Under the pieces are notes generated by a model, which made no database searches, had not been told where the DNA came from, and saw only the letters and a program-made list of their open reading frames with translations. Positions 23,059 through 30,373 of a DNA stretch of 30,373 bases are shown here, in pieces. Source of the stretch: Candidatus Heimdallarchaeota archaeon AB_125 (GTDB lineage: Archaea; Asgardarchaeota; Heimdallarchaeia; Heimdallarchaeales; Heimdallarchaeaceae); the NCBI GenBank assembly GCA_001940755.1, contig MEHH01000004.1, forward strand, positions 1-30,373, read 5' to 3'. A program made the translations under genes and the position numbers. The number at the start of each line of letters is the position of its first letter. The stretch's first letter is position 1.

Positions 23059-23631
23059 ATGGAAATTCAGTTTATAACACACAATTCCTCAAAATTTGAA
23101 GAAGTCTCAAAAGTTGCTAATGAATATAATTTATCGGTTAAGTGGTTTGATCACGAATATGATGAATTACAAGAAGATTCACTAGAAACTATTGCGCACA
23201 AAAGCTGCTTAGGAATATTACAAGTAAAACCTGAATTGAAAACAACTCATTTTTTCCTTGAGGATGCAGGACTCTTCATAGAATCGCTAAATGGTTTTCC
23301 TGGACCATACTCTGCTTATGTTTTTAAAACAATTGGAAATAATGGAATACTTAATTTAATGAAGAACGAGAAAAATAGAAATGCATACTTCAAGTCTGCA
23401 ATTGCTTATTTTAATAGAAATACTATTGAAACATTCACAGGAATAACAAAAGGTTCGATAACTCAGTCAGTAATAGGTGAAGGGGGATTTGGGTTTGATC
23501 CAATTTTTGTACCAGAAGATAAAGACCAAACCTTTGCTGAAATGACACTAGCAACCAAGAATTTATATTCTCACCGTCAAAAGTCCCTTCGAATATTATT
23601 CACCTCCTTAACCGCCTTCGTAAAGCAATAA
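23059..23631 (+). CDS. rdgB: XTP/dITP pyrophosphatase (HAM1/RdgB family)
   Basis: House-cleaning nucleotide pyrophosphatase that hydrolyses ITP, dITP and XTP to monophosphates. FITHNSSKFEE at 5-15 is the N-terminal nucleotide-binding loop (T7, N9, K12). EDAGLFIESLNGFPGPYSAY at 68-87 includes the catalytic Asp (D69). GFGFDPIF at 143-150, then TFAEM and SHRQKSL (171-177), complete the family signature. 190 residues is standard. The gene starts the cluster with uS15, RecJ-like, Pcc1 and eS1, and ends 13 bases before the uS15 start. The start ATG has no Shine-Dalgarno site but lies about 25 bases below CTAATAAAAAC, so it is probably leaderless. Confidence 0.95.
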   Translation: MEIQFITHNSSKFEEVSKVANEYNLSVKWFDHEYDELQEDSLETIAHKSCLGILQVKPELKTTHFFLEDAGLFIESLNGFPGPYSAYVFKTIGNNGILNLMKNEKNRNAYFKSAIAYFNRNTIETFTGITKGSITQSVIGEGGFGFDPIFVPEDKDQTFAEMTLATKNLYSHRQKSLRILFTSLTAFVKQ

Positions 23632-23644
23632 ACCGGTGAAACTA

Positions 23645-24097
23645 ATGGCAAGAATGCACGCAAGAAAAAGAGGAAAAGCGAGTTCAACTCGTCCTTATAG
23701 AAATCAACCCCCAGAATGGATGTCATACGATAAGGAATTCGTAGTCAAGAAAATTGAAGAACTTCGAAGACAAGGACAATCTTCCGCAATGATTGGAATT
23801 ATCCTGCGAGATCAATATGGAGTTACAAATGTAAAGGAAATTTTTGGTACAAAAATGAGTAAAATTGTAGAAGACCTAGACTTACAGCCAAAATATCCCG
23901 AAGATTTAGTCAATCTTGTAAGAAAAGCCTCACATCTAAGAAAGCATTTGGAAGACAATAGAAAAGATCTTCACAGTAAAAGGGGATTACAGTTAATTGA
24001 ATCTAAGATTCGAAGGTTAGTTAAATACTATAAGAAAAAGGGTGTTTTTCCACCAAGTTGGAAGTATGATCCCAAAACTGCAGGACTTTTGCTCTAA
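23645..24097 (+). CDS. rps15: 30S ribosomal protein uS15 (archaeal S15/S13e form)
   Basis: MARMHARKRGKASSTRPYR is the archaeal/eukaryotic N-terminal extension. PPEWMSYDKEFVVKKIEELR follows, then GQSSAMIGIILRDQYGV. The universal S15 core is at about 88-130 (LVRKASHLRKHLEDNRKDLH, then RGLQLIESKIRRLVKYY), and the end is PPSWKYDPKTAGLLL. 150 residues is normal. The start is the ATG at 23645: GGTGA, followed by five bases, precedes it, while the GTG at 23636 belongs to the ribosome site. It is expressed after the XTP pyrophosphatase gene with a 13-base gap. Confidence 0.97.
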   Translation: MARMHARKRGKASSTRPYRNQPPEWMSYDKEFVVKKIEELRRQGQSSAMIGIILRDQYGVTNVKEIFGTKMSKIVEDLDLQPKYPEDLVNLVRKASHLRKHLEDNRKDLHSKRGLQLIESKIRRLVKYYKKKGVFPPSWKYDPKTAGLLL

Positions 24098-24103
24098 AAT
24101 ACG

Positions 24104-24132
24104 ATATTCTTTTATCTTTTGTTTTTATTTTA
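24104..24132 (+). terminator. T-rich tract after uS15
   Basis: TTCTTTTATCTTTTGTTTTT follows the stop. It may attenuate transcription into the RecJ-like gene, which has only a short gap behind it. Confidence 0.3.
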
Positions 24133-24154
24133 CTTTATAAGATAGTGGTAACTA

Positions 24155-25630
24155 ATGTCATCTATAGAAGTTCCATTTGATAAAATCCAATCTTTAAAGG
24201 GTGAAGCTAGTAAAATATCTGAACTCCTAAAGAATTTAGAAGAAAACCTAGTAATTATCTACAGAGTTAATCCAGATAATTTGTGTGCAACAGGAATTCT
24301 AATTTCTTGTTTAAGAGAAATTGGTCTGGGTTGTCATTCAATATCTATTGACAATAGTTCAGATTTAGAAGAACGGTTAAAAAAAATCAATTATTCGACA
24401 CACATATTCATAGGCTTTCAAATTAAAGAATTACCTAGTAAGTTTTTCAAAGATGAAACAAAAAGGATTATTTTTGTGGACCATAAATTTTCGATTGATA
24501 AAAGATTGAAGATTCCGTGGGAATCTATCCTAACTCTTTCGTTGAAAGAACTTGAAATTCCAGTTAATGCTTTATCGAATGCAGGATTGGCTTACTTCAT
24601 TGCAGAAGGTATAACAGAAGAGTATCCTAAATTCTCTGGATTAGCTTTAATTGGTGGTTTAGCAAATAAACAAGTTGATTCTAAGAGCCAGAAATTGATA
24701 GGTATTAATAGATTTATACTTGAAGAGGGAAAGAAAGAGGAAATTCTCAAAGAAACAGTAGGAACTAGAATTTATGGAAGAGAGAGTCTCCCAATTCATT
24801 TAGCTTTGAAGTATTCTATAAATCCTTATTTTCCAGGTTTAACTGGAAACGAAGAAGCTTGCACGTCCTTTGTATCTAGATTGGGAATTTCGATGAAAGA
24901 TCAAGATGGAAACGCGAGAACTATTTCATCGCTTACAACTGAAGAAACGAAAAAATTGTATGATAGGCTGATTGCTCTTCTAGTTGAGCAAAAATCCCAA
25001 TTTAAGACAGAATCATTAATTGGTCCAATCTATATTATACTTACAGAAACAAGTAAGAGCCAAACAAGAAATGCAGAAGAATATTTATGGCTATTAGATG
25101 GAGCATGCAGACTCAGGAAATATGGTTTAGCTCTTGCTGTTGTTCTAGGAGATAGAACAAATATTTACGATGAACTTAAACGAAAAATGGATAATTACCA
25201 TGGAAATGCTGCCCAGATAATAGAGAAAATTACACAAGATATTTCAATTGTGGATAGTAAGGAACATTATAAAATTATAGAGAATCAAGATATTTTTAAT
25301 TTAGAATCTGTTCCTCTTGTGATAAAAGCACTAGTTGAGAGTAACATTATCACAGTTGATAAACCACTACTTCTTCATTTGAAAGAAAAGAACATGAACT
25401 ACTTGTATATGCATGATTCACCTATTCAGATTCAAAAAGGATTTCAATTATATCATGTGATTCAAGATTTCATAAAAAGAAAAATTTTATCTGAATCAAG
25501 CATCAAAGGAGAAACTGACTTTTTCAGATTGGCATTATCAGATGATGACTATTTAACAATACTTGAGGAGTTTGAGAAATCCCTTAAGTATCATCACGAT
25601 GGAACAAAAACAGATAGTACTTCAAAATAA
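24155..25630 (+). CDS. RecJ/Cdc45-like DHH-family protein, apparently catalytically dead
   Basis: 491 residues. Position in the cluster (after uS15, before Pcc1 and eS1) and overall layout identify the archaeal RecJ-like protein that associates with GINS and is related to eukaryotic Cdc45. The DHH metal motifs are degraded. Motif I, normally H-x-D-x-D-G, here reads R37-V-N39-P-D41-N42 in RVNPDNLCATGIL, keeping one Asp. The central region IFIGFQIKE lacks the Asp of motif II. The DHH box reads V-D109-H110-K111 (FVDHKFS), keeping two of three. The second half carries the NAEEYLWLLDGACRLRKYGL helix and ALAVVLGD strand of a DHHA1-like domain. No nuclease activity would be expected, which suggests a structural CMG-like role. 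The start is ATG after GTGGTAACTA. Confidence 0.85.
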   Translation: MSSIEVPFDKIQSLKGEASKISELLKNLEENLVIIYRVNPDNLCATGILISCLREIGLGCHSISIDNSSDLEERLKKINYSTHIFIGFQIKELPSKFFKDETKRIIFVDHKFSIDKRLKIPWESILTLSLKELEIPVNALSNAGLAYFIAEGITEEYPKFSGLALIGGLANKQVDSKSQKLIGINRFILEEGKKEEILKETVGTRIYGRESLPIHLALKYSINPYFPGLTGNEEACTSFVSRLGISMKDQDGNARTISSLTTEETKKLYDRLIALLVEQKSQFKTESLIGPIYIILTETSKSQTRNAEEYLWLLDGACRLRKYGLALAVVLGDRTNIYDELKRKMDNYHGNAAQIIEKITQDISIVDSKEHYKIIENQDIFNLESVPLVIKALVESNIITVDKPLLLHLKEKNMNYLYMHDSPIQIQKGFQLYHVIQDFIKRKILSESSIKGETDFFRLALSDDDYLTILEEFEKSLKYHHDGTKTDSTSK

Positions 25631-25643
25631 ACGGAGATAACAA

Positions 25644-25901
25644 ATGATTTCACATGAATCTAGCTTCAAAATGGTTATAGAATGTAAAAATAGTGAAATA
25701 GCGCAAATCATTTCTAAAAGCTTAGAACCTGAAAACAAACAGGTAGATAAGAATACAACAATTAGTATGCAAGTTGAAGATCATAAATTAATTGTGCAAC
25801 TTGAATCCTCTTCATCTGTTTCAACAATAAGAAATACTATAGACGACATTATTAGTACAATAAGCACAGTTGAATCAGTCTACAAGAGTGTTAAGAGTTG
25901 A
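25644..25901 (+). CDS. pcc1: KEOPS complex subunit Pcc1
   Basis: An 85-residue Pcc1-type protein, the dimerisation subunit of KEOPS, which makes t6A37 in ANN-decoding tRNAs. FKMVIECKNSEIAQIISKSLEPENKQV at the N-terminus gives the first strand and helix (family pattern 'A-x-x-I-x-x-S-L-x-P-E'). LIVQLESSSSVSTIRNTIDDIIS gives the second strand and the long helix. It starts 13 bases after the RecJ-like stop with CGGAGAT seven bases before its ATG, so it is co-transcribed. Standard length, intact. TrmO in this window acts on the product of this pathway. Confidence 0.88.
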   Translation: MISHESSFKMVIECKNSEIAQIISKSLEPENKQVDKNTTISMQVEDHKLIVQLESSSSVSTIRNTIDDIISTISTVESVYKSVKS

Positions 25902-25959
25902 TATCCAGCTGTTCTTACACACCTCTTCTTCCAAATTTCAAAGAGTATAATCAAACATA

Positions 25960-25972
25960 ATCTTTAAAACTC
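25960..25972 (+). promoter_or_regulatory. TATA box for eS1
   Basis: ATCTTTAAAACTC predicts a start near 25990 for a separate eS1 transcript in the 112-base gap after pcc1. Confidence 0.4.
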
Positions 25973-26013
25973 AATTAAAGAAGAAGGAAAACAACAGTTT
26001 AGAGGTTAAACCA

Positions 26014-26670
26014 TTGTCATCTCGAAGACCAACTCGAAAATCTAAAGGAAAAACAAAAGTAGTAGACAAATGGAAAGAAAAATCTTGGTACGATGTAGCT
26101 GCTGCAAGTTATATTGTAGAAAAATCTTTAGGAGAAACTCCAGCAAGTGAGCCAGAAAAATTATATGGTAGAGTAATTGAGATGGCTAGATTAGGGGTTG
26201 CTGATGACATCTTTTATGATATTAATCTAAAGATCAGATTTCGAATAACAAATGTTGAAGGAAATGTTTGCAGAACAGAGTTTGATGGTCATGAAATCGC
26301 TAAAGAGCAAATCAGATCTCAAATAAGAAGAAATCGTTCTAAGATTGAAGCAATACAGAATGTTGTCACAAAAGACAGGGCAAGATTGAGAGTTTCATCT
26401 ATTGTAATCACACCTATAAGATGTGGAACAAGCACACAGAAAGTAGTCAGAAAAGCAATTGAAGATTTAGTAAAAACAACAGCCAGAGCTCAAACCTTTG
26501 AAGAATTTGCTCAAAATATGATCAATGGATCAATTGCGAAAGAGATGAAAAAAATAGTGAATAAGATATATCCAGTTGTTATGGTAGATGTTAGGAAAAG
26601 CAAGGTTATTGTGCTACCAGGTGTCAGTACATCTGCGCAGCAAGTTGCAGCAACCGAAGTAACAGCTTAA
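26014..26670 (+). CDS. rps3ae: 30S ribosomal protein eS1 (S3Ae)
   Basis: A small-subunit protein of the S3Ae family. After a basic tail (residues 1-18), VVDKWKEKSWYDVAAASY is the family start. LGETPASEPEKLYGRVIEM at about 40-58, then FDGHEIAKEQIRSQIRRNRS and RLRVSSIVITPIRCGTST in the middle, and KIYPVVMVDVRKSKVIV at about 189-205 are all diagnostic. 218 residues is in the normal range. The start is TTG (26014). Upstream, AGAGGTTAAACC is the only ribosome-site-like sequence; no ATG gives a better start because the basic N-terminus is family-like. It is the last gene of the uS15 cluster. Confidence 0.96.
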   Translation: MSSRRPTRKSKGKTKVVDKWKEKSWYDVAAASYIVEKSLGETPASEPEKLYGRVIEMARLGVADDIFYDINLKIRFRITNVEGNVCRTEFDGHEIAKEQIRSQIRRNRSKIEAIQNVVTKDRARLRVSSIVITPIRCGTSTQKVVRKAIEDLVKTTARAQTFEEFAQNMINGSIAKEMKKIVNKIYPVVMVDVRKSKVIVLPGVSTSAQQVAATEVTA

Positions 26671-26686
26671 AAGATTGATTCTTCCG

Positions 26687-26705
26687 CTTCTTTTTTTATG
26701 TTTTT
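26687..26705 (+). terminator. T-rich tract after eS1
   Basis: Runs of T (CTTCTTTTTTTATGTTTTTA) separate eS1 from the convergent GTPase gene. Confidence 0.45.
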
Positions 26706-26708
26706 ATG

Positions 26709-27908
26709 TTATTTTACAGCAGACACAATCTTGATTACATCATTATTTTGTAGCTCGTAGTCAGCTCCTACCCGTCTCCCAGATGGTGCTAGCGTTCCAT
26801 GAATAAAGTTTTTTGCAAAATCAGTATGAATTTTTCCAGCAAACTCTTTTGCAGTAGTTCCCTTAGGAACCAAAAATGCGTCTGGAAGGATATTACCTGA
26901 TTTATCTGTAAATTTGGAAACATCTTCAACTGGAAACACAACTATCATATTAAACAAATTGAAAACTACATGAGATATTATTTCTTGTACTCCAGTTGAA
27001 CCATATTTTTGCAGTAAATCAGAATTTATTTTTTCAAGAAGTTGTGCTTTTTTCTCTCCCAGTTTTTCTTGATTTAGTATCTTAAAGCCAGGATCACCAG
27101 GAGAATATGAAAGTGTAGAATTCTCGTTTTCTGTTCTCAAAAACACTTCCGCTAAAGCTGAAACTGGGAAGATATCAATATTTAGTTCTTCTTTCATCTT
27201 AGTAAAATTCTTGTGTGAAGTAGGTTGATCAATTTTATTAGCTACAATTACTAGTGGTTTAGCTTTTTTTCTGATTGTAGTTATTAATTCATCTAGTTTG
27301 TCATCCCAGGTATTTGCATCATCATCTATTATTCCAACCTCTCTTATGGATACTTCAATGGTTTGTTTCTTTATAGCTAAGCCTGTTAACTTTTCATGTA
27401 AAAGAAAAGAAAATTCAATTTTTTCTGCTGAAGCTTTCTTTTTCATAGTTACATAATCGCGACTAATGATAGATTTTATCCAAGCATCAATTTCTTCCTC
27501 TAGAAATTTTACATCGTCTAGAGGGTTCCAAGATCCTTTATCTACTTGGTTTCCTTCAGCATCCAAAGATCCACTTGCATCGACTACATGAATTAGAACA
27601 TCAGCTTGTCTTAAATCATCTAAAAATTTGTTACCTAATCCCCTACCTTCAGATGCACCAGGAACTAATCCTGCAACATCTAAAAATTGTACAGGGAGAA
27701 ATCGAATCCCATCCTTACATAGTGAGTTTTTAGGTGTATCTTCAACATTAAGATCCTTACAAACACATGGACTCCTTACATATGCAGTTCCTCTATTTGG
27801 ATCTACAGTTGTAAATGGATAATCTCCTACTTTAGCATTAACCATTGTAAGAGCATTAAGGAATGTACTTTTTCCGCAACTAGGTTTTCCTACTATTCCA
27901 ACTAACAT
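26709..27908 (-). CDS. Translation-associated GTPase, YchF/OLA1-like archaeal type with TGS domain
   Basis: 399 residues from ATG at 27908. The G1 loop is GKPSCGKST at 7-15. G3 is LDVAGLVPGASEGRGLGNKF, typical of the Obg-YchF group, with QADVLIHVVDASG following. G4 is VANKID. The middle domain is helical and specific to the family. The C-terminal 80 residues form a TGS domain (VFPVEDVSKFT ... GTTAKEFAGKIHTDF ... VGADYELQNNDVIKIVS). Such GTPases bind ribosomes, and OLA1-type members can favour ATP. The frame is open upstream to 28133, but that part would overlap the divergent gene at 28026 and precede the family's usual start (MxVGxVGKPxxGKST). ATG at 27986 is a second candidate. The cysteine-rich insert (CVCKDLNVEDTPKNSLCKDG) matches the archaeal form. 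Confidence 0.93.
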   Translation of the reverse strand: MLVGIVGKPSCGKSTFLNALTMVNAKVGDYPFTTVDPNRGTAYVRSPCVCKDLNVEDTPKNSLCKDGIRFLPVQFLDVAGLVPGASEGRGLGNKFLDDLRQADVLIHVVDASGSLDAEGNQVDKGSWNPLDDVKFLEEEIDAWIKSIISRDYVTMKKKASAEKIEFSFLLHEKLTGLAIKKQTIEVSIREVGIIDDDANTWDDKLDELITTIRKKAKPLVIVANKIDQPTSHKNFTKMKEELNIDIFPVSALAEVFLRTENENSTLSYSPGDPGFKILNQEKLGEKKAQLLEKINSDLLQKYGSTGVQEIISHVVFNLFNMIVVFPVEDVSKFTDKSGNILPDAFLVPKGTTAKEFAGKIHTDFAKNFIHGTLAPSGRRVGADYELQNNDVIKIVSAVK

Positions 27909-28025
27909 TACTAGACCAATTTCATCCAAAAATAAAGACTTTGTGTATGAAGTTGTATTTTTGAATAAACCGGCAATTTGATACATAATCTCAATCTTTT
28001 TTAGTGTATCAAGGTTCAGTGAATT

Positions 28026-28379
28026 ATGTCTGATAGAAGGGAAACCAGTGAAGATGGAGACGATAAGGAAGATTTCCAAAATCATTTTCCTGCAATCTAC
28101 AGAGAGATAACAGAAGGGGAAGGAGAGATTCAAGAAGCTGAGATAAAAACTGAAGCTGGATCCAAAAAAATTAGAAAATTCACAGGTTACACACCTAGTG
28201 TAATTGATTTTATTTGTCGTTGTTCAAATGAAGAAGAAGCTGTAGAAATTATTGAGTATATGCTCAAAAAAGGCGATATCTCTCAAGATTTCGCAAATGA
28301 ATTGAAAAAACAACTAAAAGAAAAAGGTTTAGATTTTTTTGGAGAACATAGAGCTCCAGGTTTTTACGAAAGAGTTTAA
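28026..28379 (+). CDS. DUF2095-like archaeal protein
   Basis: 117 residues. A very acidic first 45 residues (EDGDDKEDF) are followed by FTGYTPSVIDFICRCSNEEE at about 56-75, EAVEIIEYMLKKGDI and a C-terminal ELKKQLKEKGLDFFGEHRAPG. The pattern GY-x-P-(S/T)-V-I-D-F-I-(R)-R-C with a final FG-x-x-R matches a small archaeal family that I recall as DUF2095. No function is known to me. It is divergent from the GTPase gene, which places the true GTPase start inside the long open frame, and is convergent with the amidohydrolase. The start ATG lies below a CTTTTTTAG TATA-like element. Confidence 0.75.
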   Translation: MSDRRETSEDGDDKEDFQNHFPAIYREITEGEGEIQEAEIKTEAGSKKIRKFTGYTPSVIDFICRCSNEEEAVEIIEYMLKKGDISQDFANELKKQLKEKGLDFFGEHRAPGFYERV

Positions 28380-28398
28380 AAAAAAGAATGAGAAGGTG

Positions 28399-29613
28399 TT
28401 ATTCCTTCTTGTAAGCAATATCACCATCAATAAAAGTTACTTTATTTTCAGCGTAGAAATTTTCTAGAGGATGATCAGTCCAGATAACTATATCAGCATC
28501 TTTTCCAACTTCAAGAGTACCAACACGATCATTTACACCAATCATTTCAGCAGCGTTGATAGTTATCGCTTTGAGTGCTTCATTTACAGGTAATCCTTCT
28601 TTAATTGCCATACAAGGCAATATCTGGAAATGTTTCAAGCGAGTAAAGGAATCACTTTGAATCGATATCTTTACACCAGCTTTCCACAATATCTTGGGAG
28701 TTTCAAAACTAATATTGCGTAGTTCAACTTTTTCAAAACCCACAAGAGATGGACCTACAGAAACAGGAATACCTTTTTTAGCAATGTAGTCAGCAATTTT
28801 ATGACCTTCAGTTGCATGAACAAGCATCAGATTAATATCAAATTCCTCTGCTAAACGTATAGCAGTTACTATATCATTTGCTTGATGGCAATGGAAGTTT
28901 AAGGGGATTTCTTTGTTTAAAACCTTTAGGAGCATTTCTTTGTTTAACTCTCTATCTGGTTCTGAGGGTATTTTATCAAATTCATCTTTTTCTTCAGCTT
29001 GCTTTTTCTTTAATTTGTATTCATCCCATTTCTTTCCATAATTTTGGGCATCTACAAAGGCTTTTCTAAATACAGCAGCAGTCCCCATTCTTGTTGAAGG
29101 TATTTTTTTATCAGTTCCATATACTCTTTTTGGATTTTCTCCCAGTGCAGCTTTCATAGATGATGGTGTTTTTACTATCAAATCATCTACTATCTTGCTT
29201 TTACAGTATGTTTTGATTACTGTGTCAGTTCCACCTATTACATTACCGCTACCTGGTCCAGTTTGTATTGTAGTAACTCCTCAAATTCTTGCTTCTTCTA
29301 AGCCTGGCTCTTTAGGATTAATAGCATCTAGTGCTCTTACATGTGCAGTATTTGGGTCAGTCATTTCATTACCATCAAATCCAGCCCAACCTATACTGCC
29401 ATCAAACAATCCTTGATGAGTGTGAGAATCAATAAAACCAGGCAAAACATAATTTCCTGAAGCATCAATTATCTCGTAACCTTCTGGTACAGTAGCTTCT
29501 CCTTCACTGATACTTTCTATTTTGCCATTCTTAATTAGAATGGTGCCTTTTTCTATTATTTTTTCATCTTTGTTTACGGTATAAATCTTACCATTAGTAA
29601 TTGCGTAATTCAT
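28399..29613 (-). pseudogene. Amidohydrolase (imidazolonepropionase-like, COG1228) interrupted by an in-frame TGA
   Basis: One continuous frame of 404 codons encodes a metal-dependent amidohydrolase, broken only by TGA at codon 111 (29281-29283). Before the stop: a beta-sandwich start (ITNGKIYTVNKDEKIIEKG) and the metal motif GFIDSHTHQG (H64, H66). After the stop: GVTTIQTGPGSGNVIGGTD, ENPKRVYG, then LNFHCHQANDI, LVHATEGH and IQSDSF, which carry the other metal and catalytic residues. The end is EVGKDADIVIWTDHPL. Relatives usually have Ala or Gly before GVTT, so GGA to TGA (one base) explains the break. The upstream part (29281-29613) is 110 codons. A downstream frame would begin at a TTG (29181) and lacks the first metal motif. 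Selenocysteine is possible but no SECIS element is visible. A TATA box (GTTTAAAAGT, 29637-29646) suggests expression continues. Confidence 0.8.
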
Positions 29614-29690
29614 CTTAATTTTCTTCTTTCAAAGAAACTTTTAAACTGATTCCTCTGGATATGGCTTTCCACACCTCAAAGAGAGGAGGG

Positions 29691-29698
29691 TTTAAAAA
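29691..29698 (+). promoter_or_regulatory. TATA box for the small acidic-tailed protein
   Basis: TTTAAAAA, preceded by GGAGGG as a possible BRE, predicts a start near 29720, close to the start codon. Confidence 0.5.
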
Positions 29699-29729
29699 TT
29701 GAATTATCTGTTAACCAACAGTGAATATA

Positions 29730-30062
29730 ATGACTACAGATTTAACTGATAAACTGAAACAATGTGGTAAAGATATGAAAGATTGGGACAAACAAAAGAC
29801 AAGTGTCGCAGGAGTAACCATTGTCAAACTACCTACAAAAGGTGATGATGTAAATTTAGGTTTAGAAATTAATCCAGAAAGAGAAGATGGAACTCCACTC
29901 AAGAGAAAAGGATTATTTGTTACATCTCTCGAACAATGGGAAGCATTTAAAGAAATTTTCACAAATACCAAAGCATTCGATCTCATTCAGAGTATCGACA
30001 ATTTTAAAGCACCAAGAACAGCTGCTTCAGAAGAAGCTGAAGAAGAAGTTTTCGAAGTTTAA
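29730..30062 (+). CDS. Small conserved-looking protein, possibly PC4-like
   Basis: 110 residues from ATG at 29730; a GTG at 29721 is three codons upstream. The sequence shows VTIVKLPTKGDDVNLGLEIN strands, then REDGTPLKRKGLFVTSLEQW and a helix (EAFKEIFTNTKAFDLIQSIDN), ending in an acidic tail (EEAEEEVFEV). The strand-strand-'KRKGLF'-helix arrangement recalls PC4/p15-type single-stranded DNA-binding proteins ('KKGISL-x-x-EQWxxL'), but the match is partial and I give it as a possibility only. It has its own promoter and lies 29 bases before the nucleotidyltransferase gene. Confidence 0.65.
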   Translation: MTTDLTDKLKQCGKDMKDWDKQKTSVAGVTIVKLPTKGDDVNLGLEINPEREDGTPLKRKGLFVTSLEQWEAFKEIFTNTKAFDLIQSIDNFKAPRTAASEEAEEEVFEV

Positions 30063-30091
30063 TTAGCTTTACCAAAAGGTGACAACAAAAA

Positions 30092-30373
30092 ATGAAGGTT
30101 GTTATACTAGCAGCTGGTGAGGGTATCAGATTGAAACCCTTAACTGATTTTAATCCAAAACCAATGTTAAAGGTTCTTGGAGAACCAATTCTGAAAAGAA
30201 CGATAAGTGATTTTCTTAAATTTGGAATCAATTCATTTGTGATTGTCACACATTTTATGGAAGAGAAAATTAAGAATTATCTTTTAAGTGATTTTCCTTC
30301 TACTGAATTTGCTTTTATTCATCAAGAAGAATTGAATGGGACCGGTAATGCTCTTCTTCAAACTAGCAAAGAA
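30092..30373 (+). CDS. Sugar-phosphate nucleotidyltransferase, partial (runs off right edge)
   Basis: The first 94 codons of a nucleotide-sugar pyrophosphorylase. MKVVILAAGEGIRLKPLTDF carries the G-x-G-x-R-L-x-P-L-T nucleotide-binding motif, followed by NPKPMLKVLGEPILKRTI and, at about 80-90, ELNGTGNALLQ, the uridylyl/thymidylyl-contact loop. Such enzymes activate a sugar-1-phosphate (glucose or GlcNAc) with UTP or dTTP. The GTGNALL loop resembles the GlmU-type/archaeal bifunctional enzymes, but the C-terminal domain that would decide lies outside the window. AAGGTGA is eight bases upstream of the ATG, so the start is firm. Confidence 0.93.
   Translation, partial: MKVVILAAGEGIRLKPLTDFNPKPMLKVLGEPILKRTISDFLKFGINSFVIVTHFMEEKIKNYLLSDFPSTEFAFIHQEELNGTGNALLQTSKE

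Noticed and set aside
27909..28133. Upstream extension of the YchF-like GTPase frame (75 extra codons)
   Set aside because: It would overlap the divergent DUF2095-like gene by over 100 bases, has no family similarity, and MLVGIVGKPSCGKST is the expected N-terminus.
29281..29283. TGA in the amidohydrolase as selenocysteine
   Set aside because: The position is normally Ala or Gly before GVTT and not catalytic, and no SECIS-like structure is visible in the 20-base gap downstream; kept only as a remote alternative.
29614..29720. Possible small RNA in the divergent gap (CCTC-AAAGA-GAGG hairpin)
   Set aside because: The stem is only four bases, no C/D or H/ACA boxes are present on either strand, and two TATA boxes already explain the gap.
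30004..30249. Minus-strand open frame opposite the nucleotidyltransferase start
   Set aside because: The plus strand has a clear Shine-Dalgarno site and nucleotidyltransferase motifs; the opposite frame is a shadow.
1..30373. CRISPR arrays, insertion sequences, tRNA genes, rRNA genes
   Set aside because: No regularly spaced repeats, transposase motifs, cloverleaf-like sequences or rRNA segments were seen on either strand.

Overview
This window is chromosomal DNA from an archaeon with an AT-rich genome. The evidence is archaeal-type information genes: eL15, eS6, eS1, an S13e-type uS15, TFB, the RNase P proteins Pop5 and Rpp30, Pcc1, an archaeal YchF-like GTPase and a C/D box guide RNA. Promoters look like TATA boxes, and many starts either lie about 25 bases from a TATA box (leaderless) or follow a GGTGA/GGAG Shine-Dalgarno site. 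Eukaryote-like wording in an ABCE1 fragment, a WD40 protein and large anchored surface proteins would fit an Asgard archaeon; that placement is inference.

Layout. Positions 1-5650 look accessory: a large secreted/membrane protein running off the left edge, a YaaC-like protein, a frameshifted gene remnant, a small membrane-anchored secreted protein, a secreted subtilisin-like protease, and an isolated C-terminal piece of ABCE1. Positions 5647-9439 (minus strand) hold an SDR oxidoreductase, the tRNA methyltransferase TrmO, a radical SAM gene of the 'DNA modification/repair' type with its DUF4130-type partner split by an in-frame TAA, and a small membrane protein. Positions 9578-18423 (plus strand) hold eL15 with the COG1325 RNA-binding protein, a large surface beta-propeller, isoleucyl-tRNA synthetase, a C/D box sRNA and a WD40 protein. 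Positions 18442-20143 (minus) hold a dCMP-deaminase-like enzyme and the overlapping RNase P genes pop5 and rpp30. Next come a membrane protein, eS6 (minus), TFB (plus) and a small unknown gene (minus). Positions 23059-26670 form the archaeal cluster XTP pyrophosphatase - uS15 - RecJ/Cdc45-like - Pcc1 - eS1. The right end has a YchF/OLA1-like GTPase, a DUF2095-like protein, an amidohydrolase interrupted by an in-frame TGA, a small conserved-looking protein and the start of a sugar nucleotidyltransferase.

How the genes fit together. Most of the right two thirds serves translation and RNA maturation: ribosomal proteins, IleRS, tRNA processing (RNase P), tRNA modification (Pcc1 for t6A, TrmO acting on t6A), rRNA methylation guidance (the sRNA), transcription initiation (TFB) and nucleotide-pool cleaning. 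The most notable observations are the dual-guide sRNA, whose two guides match two sites in 23S domain V; the ABCE1 tail fragment; two otherwise intact genes broken by in-frame stops; and a RecJ-family protein that has lost most of its metal-binding residues. No tRNA, rRNA, CRISPR array, insertion sequence or obvious novel defence operon was seen.
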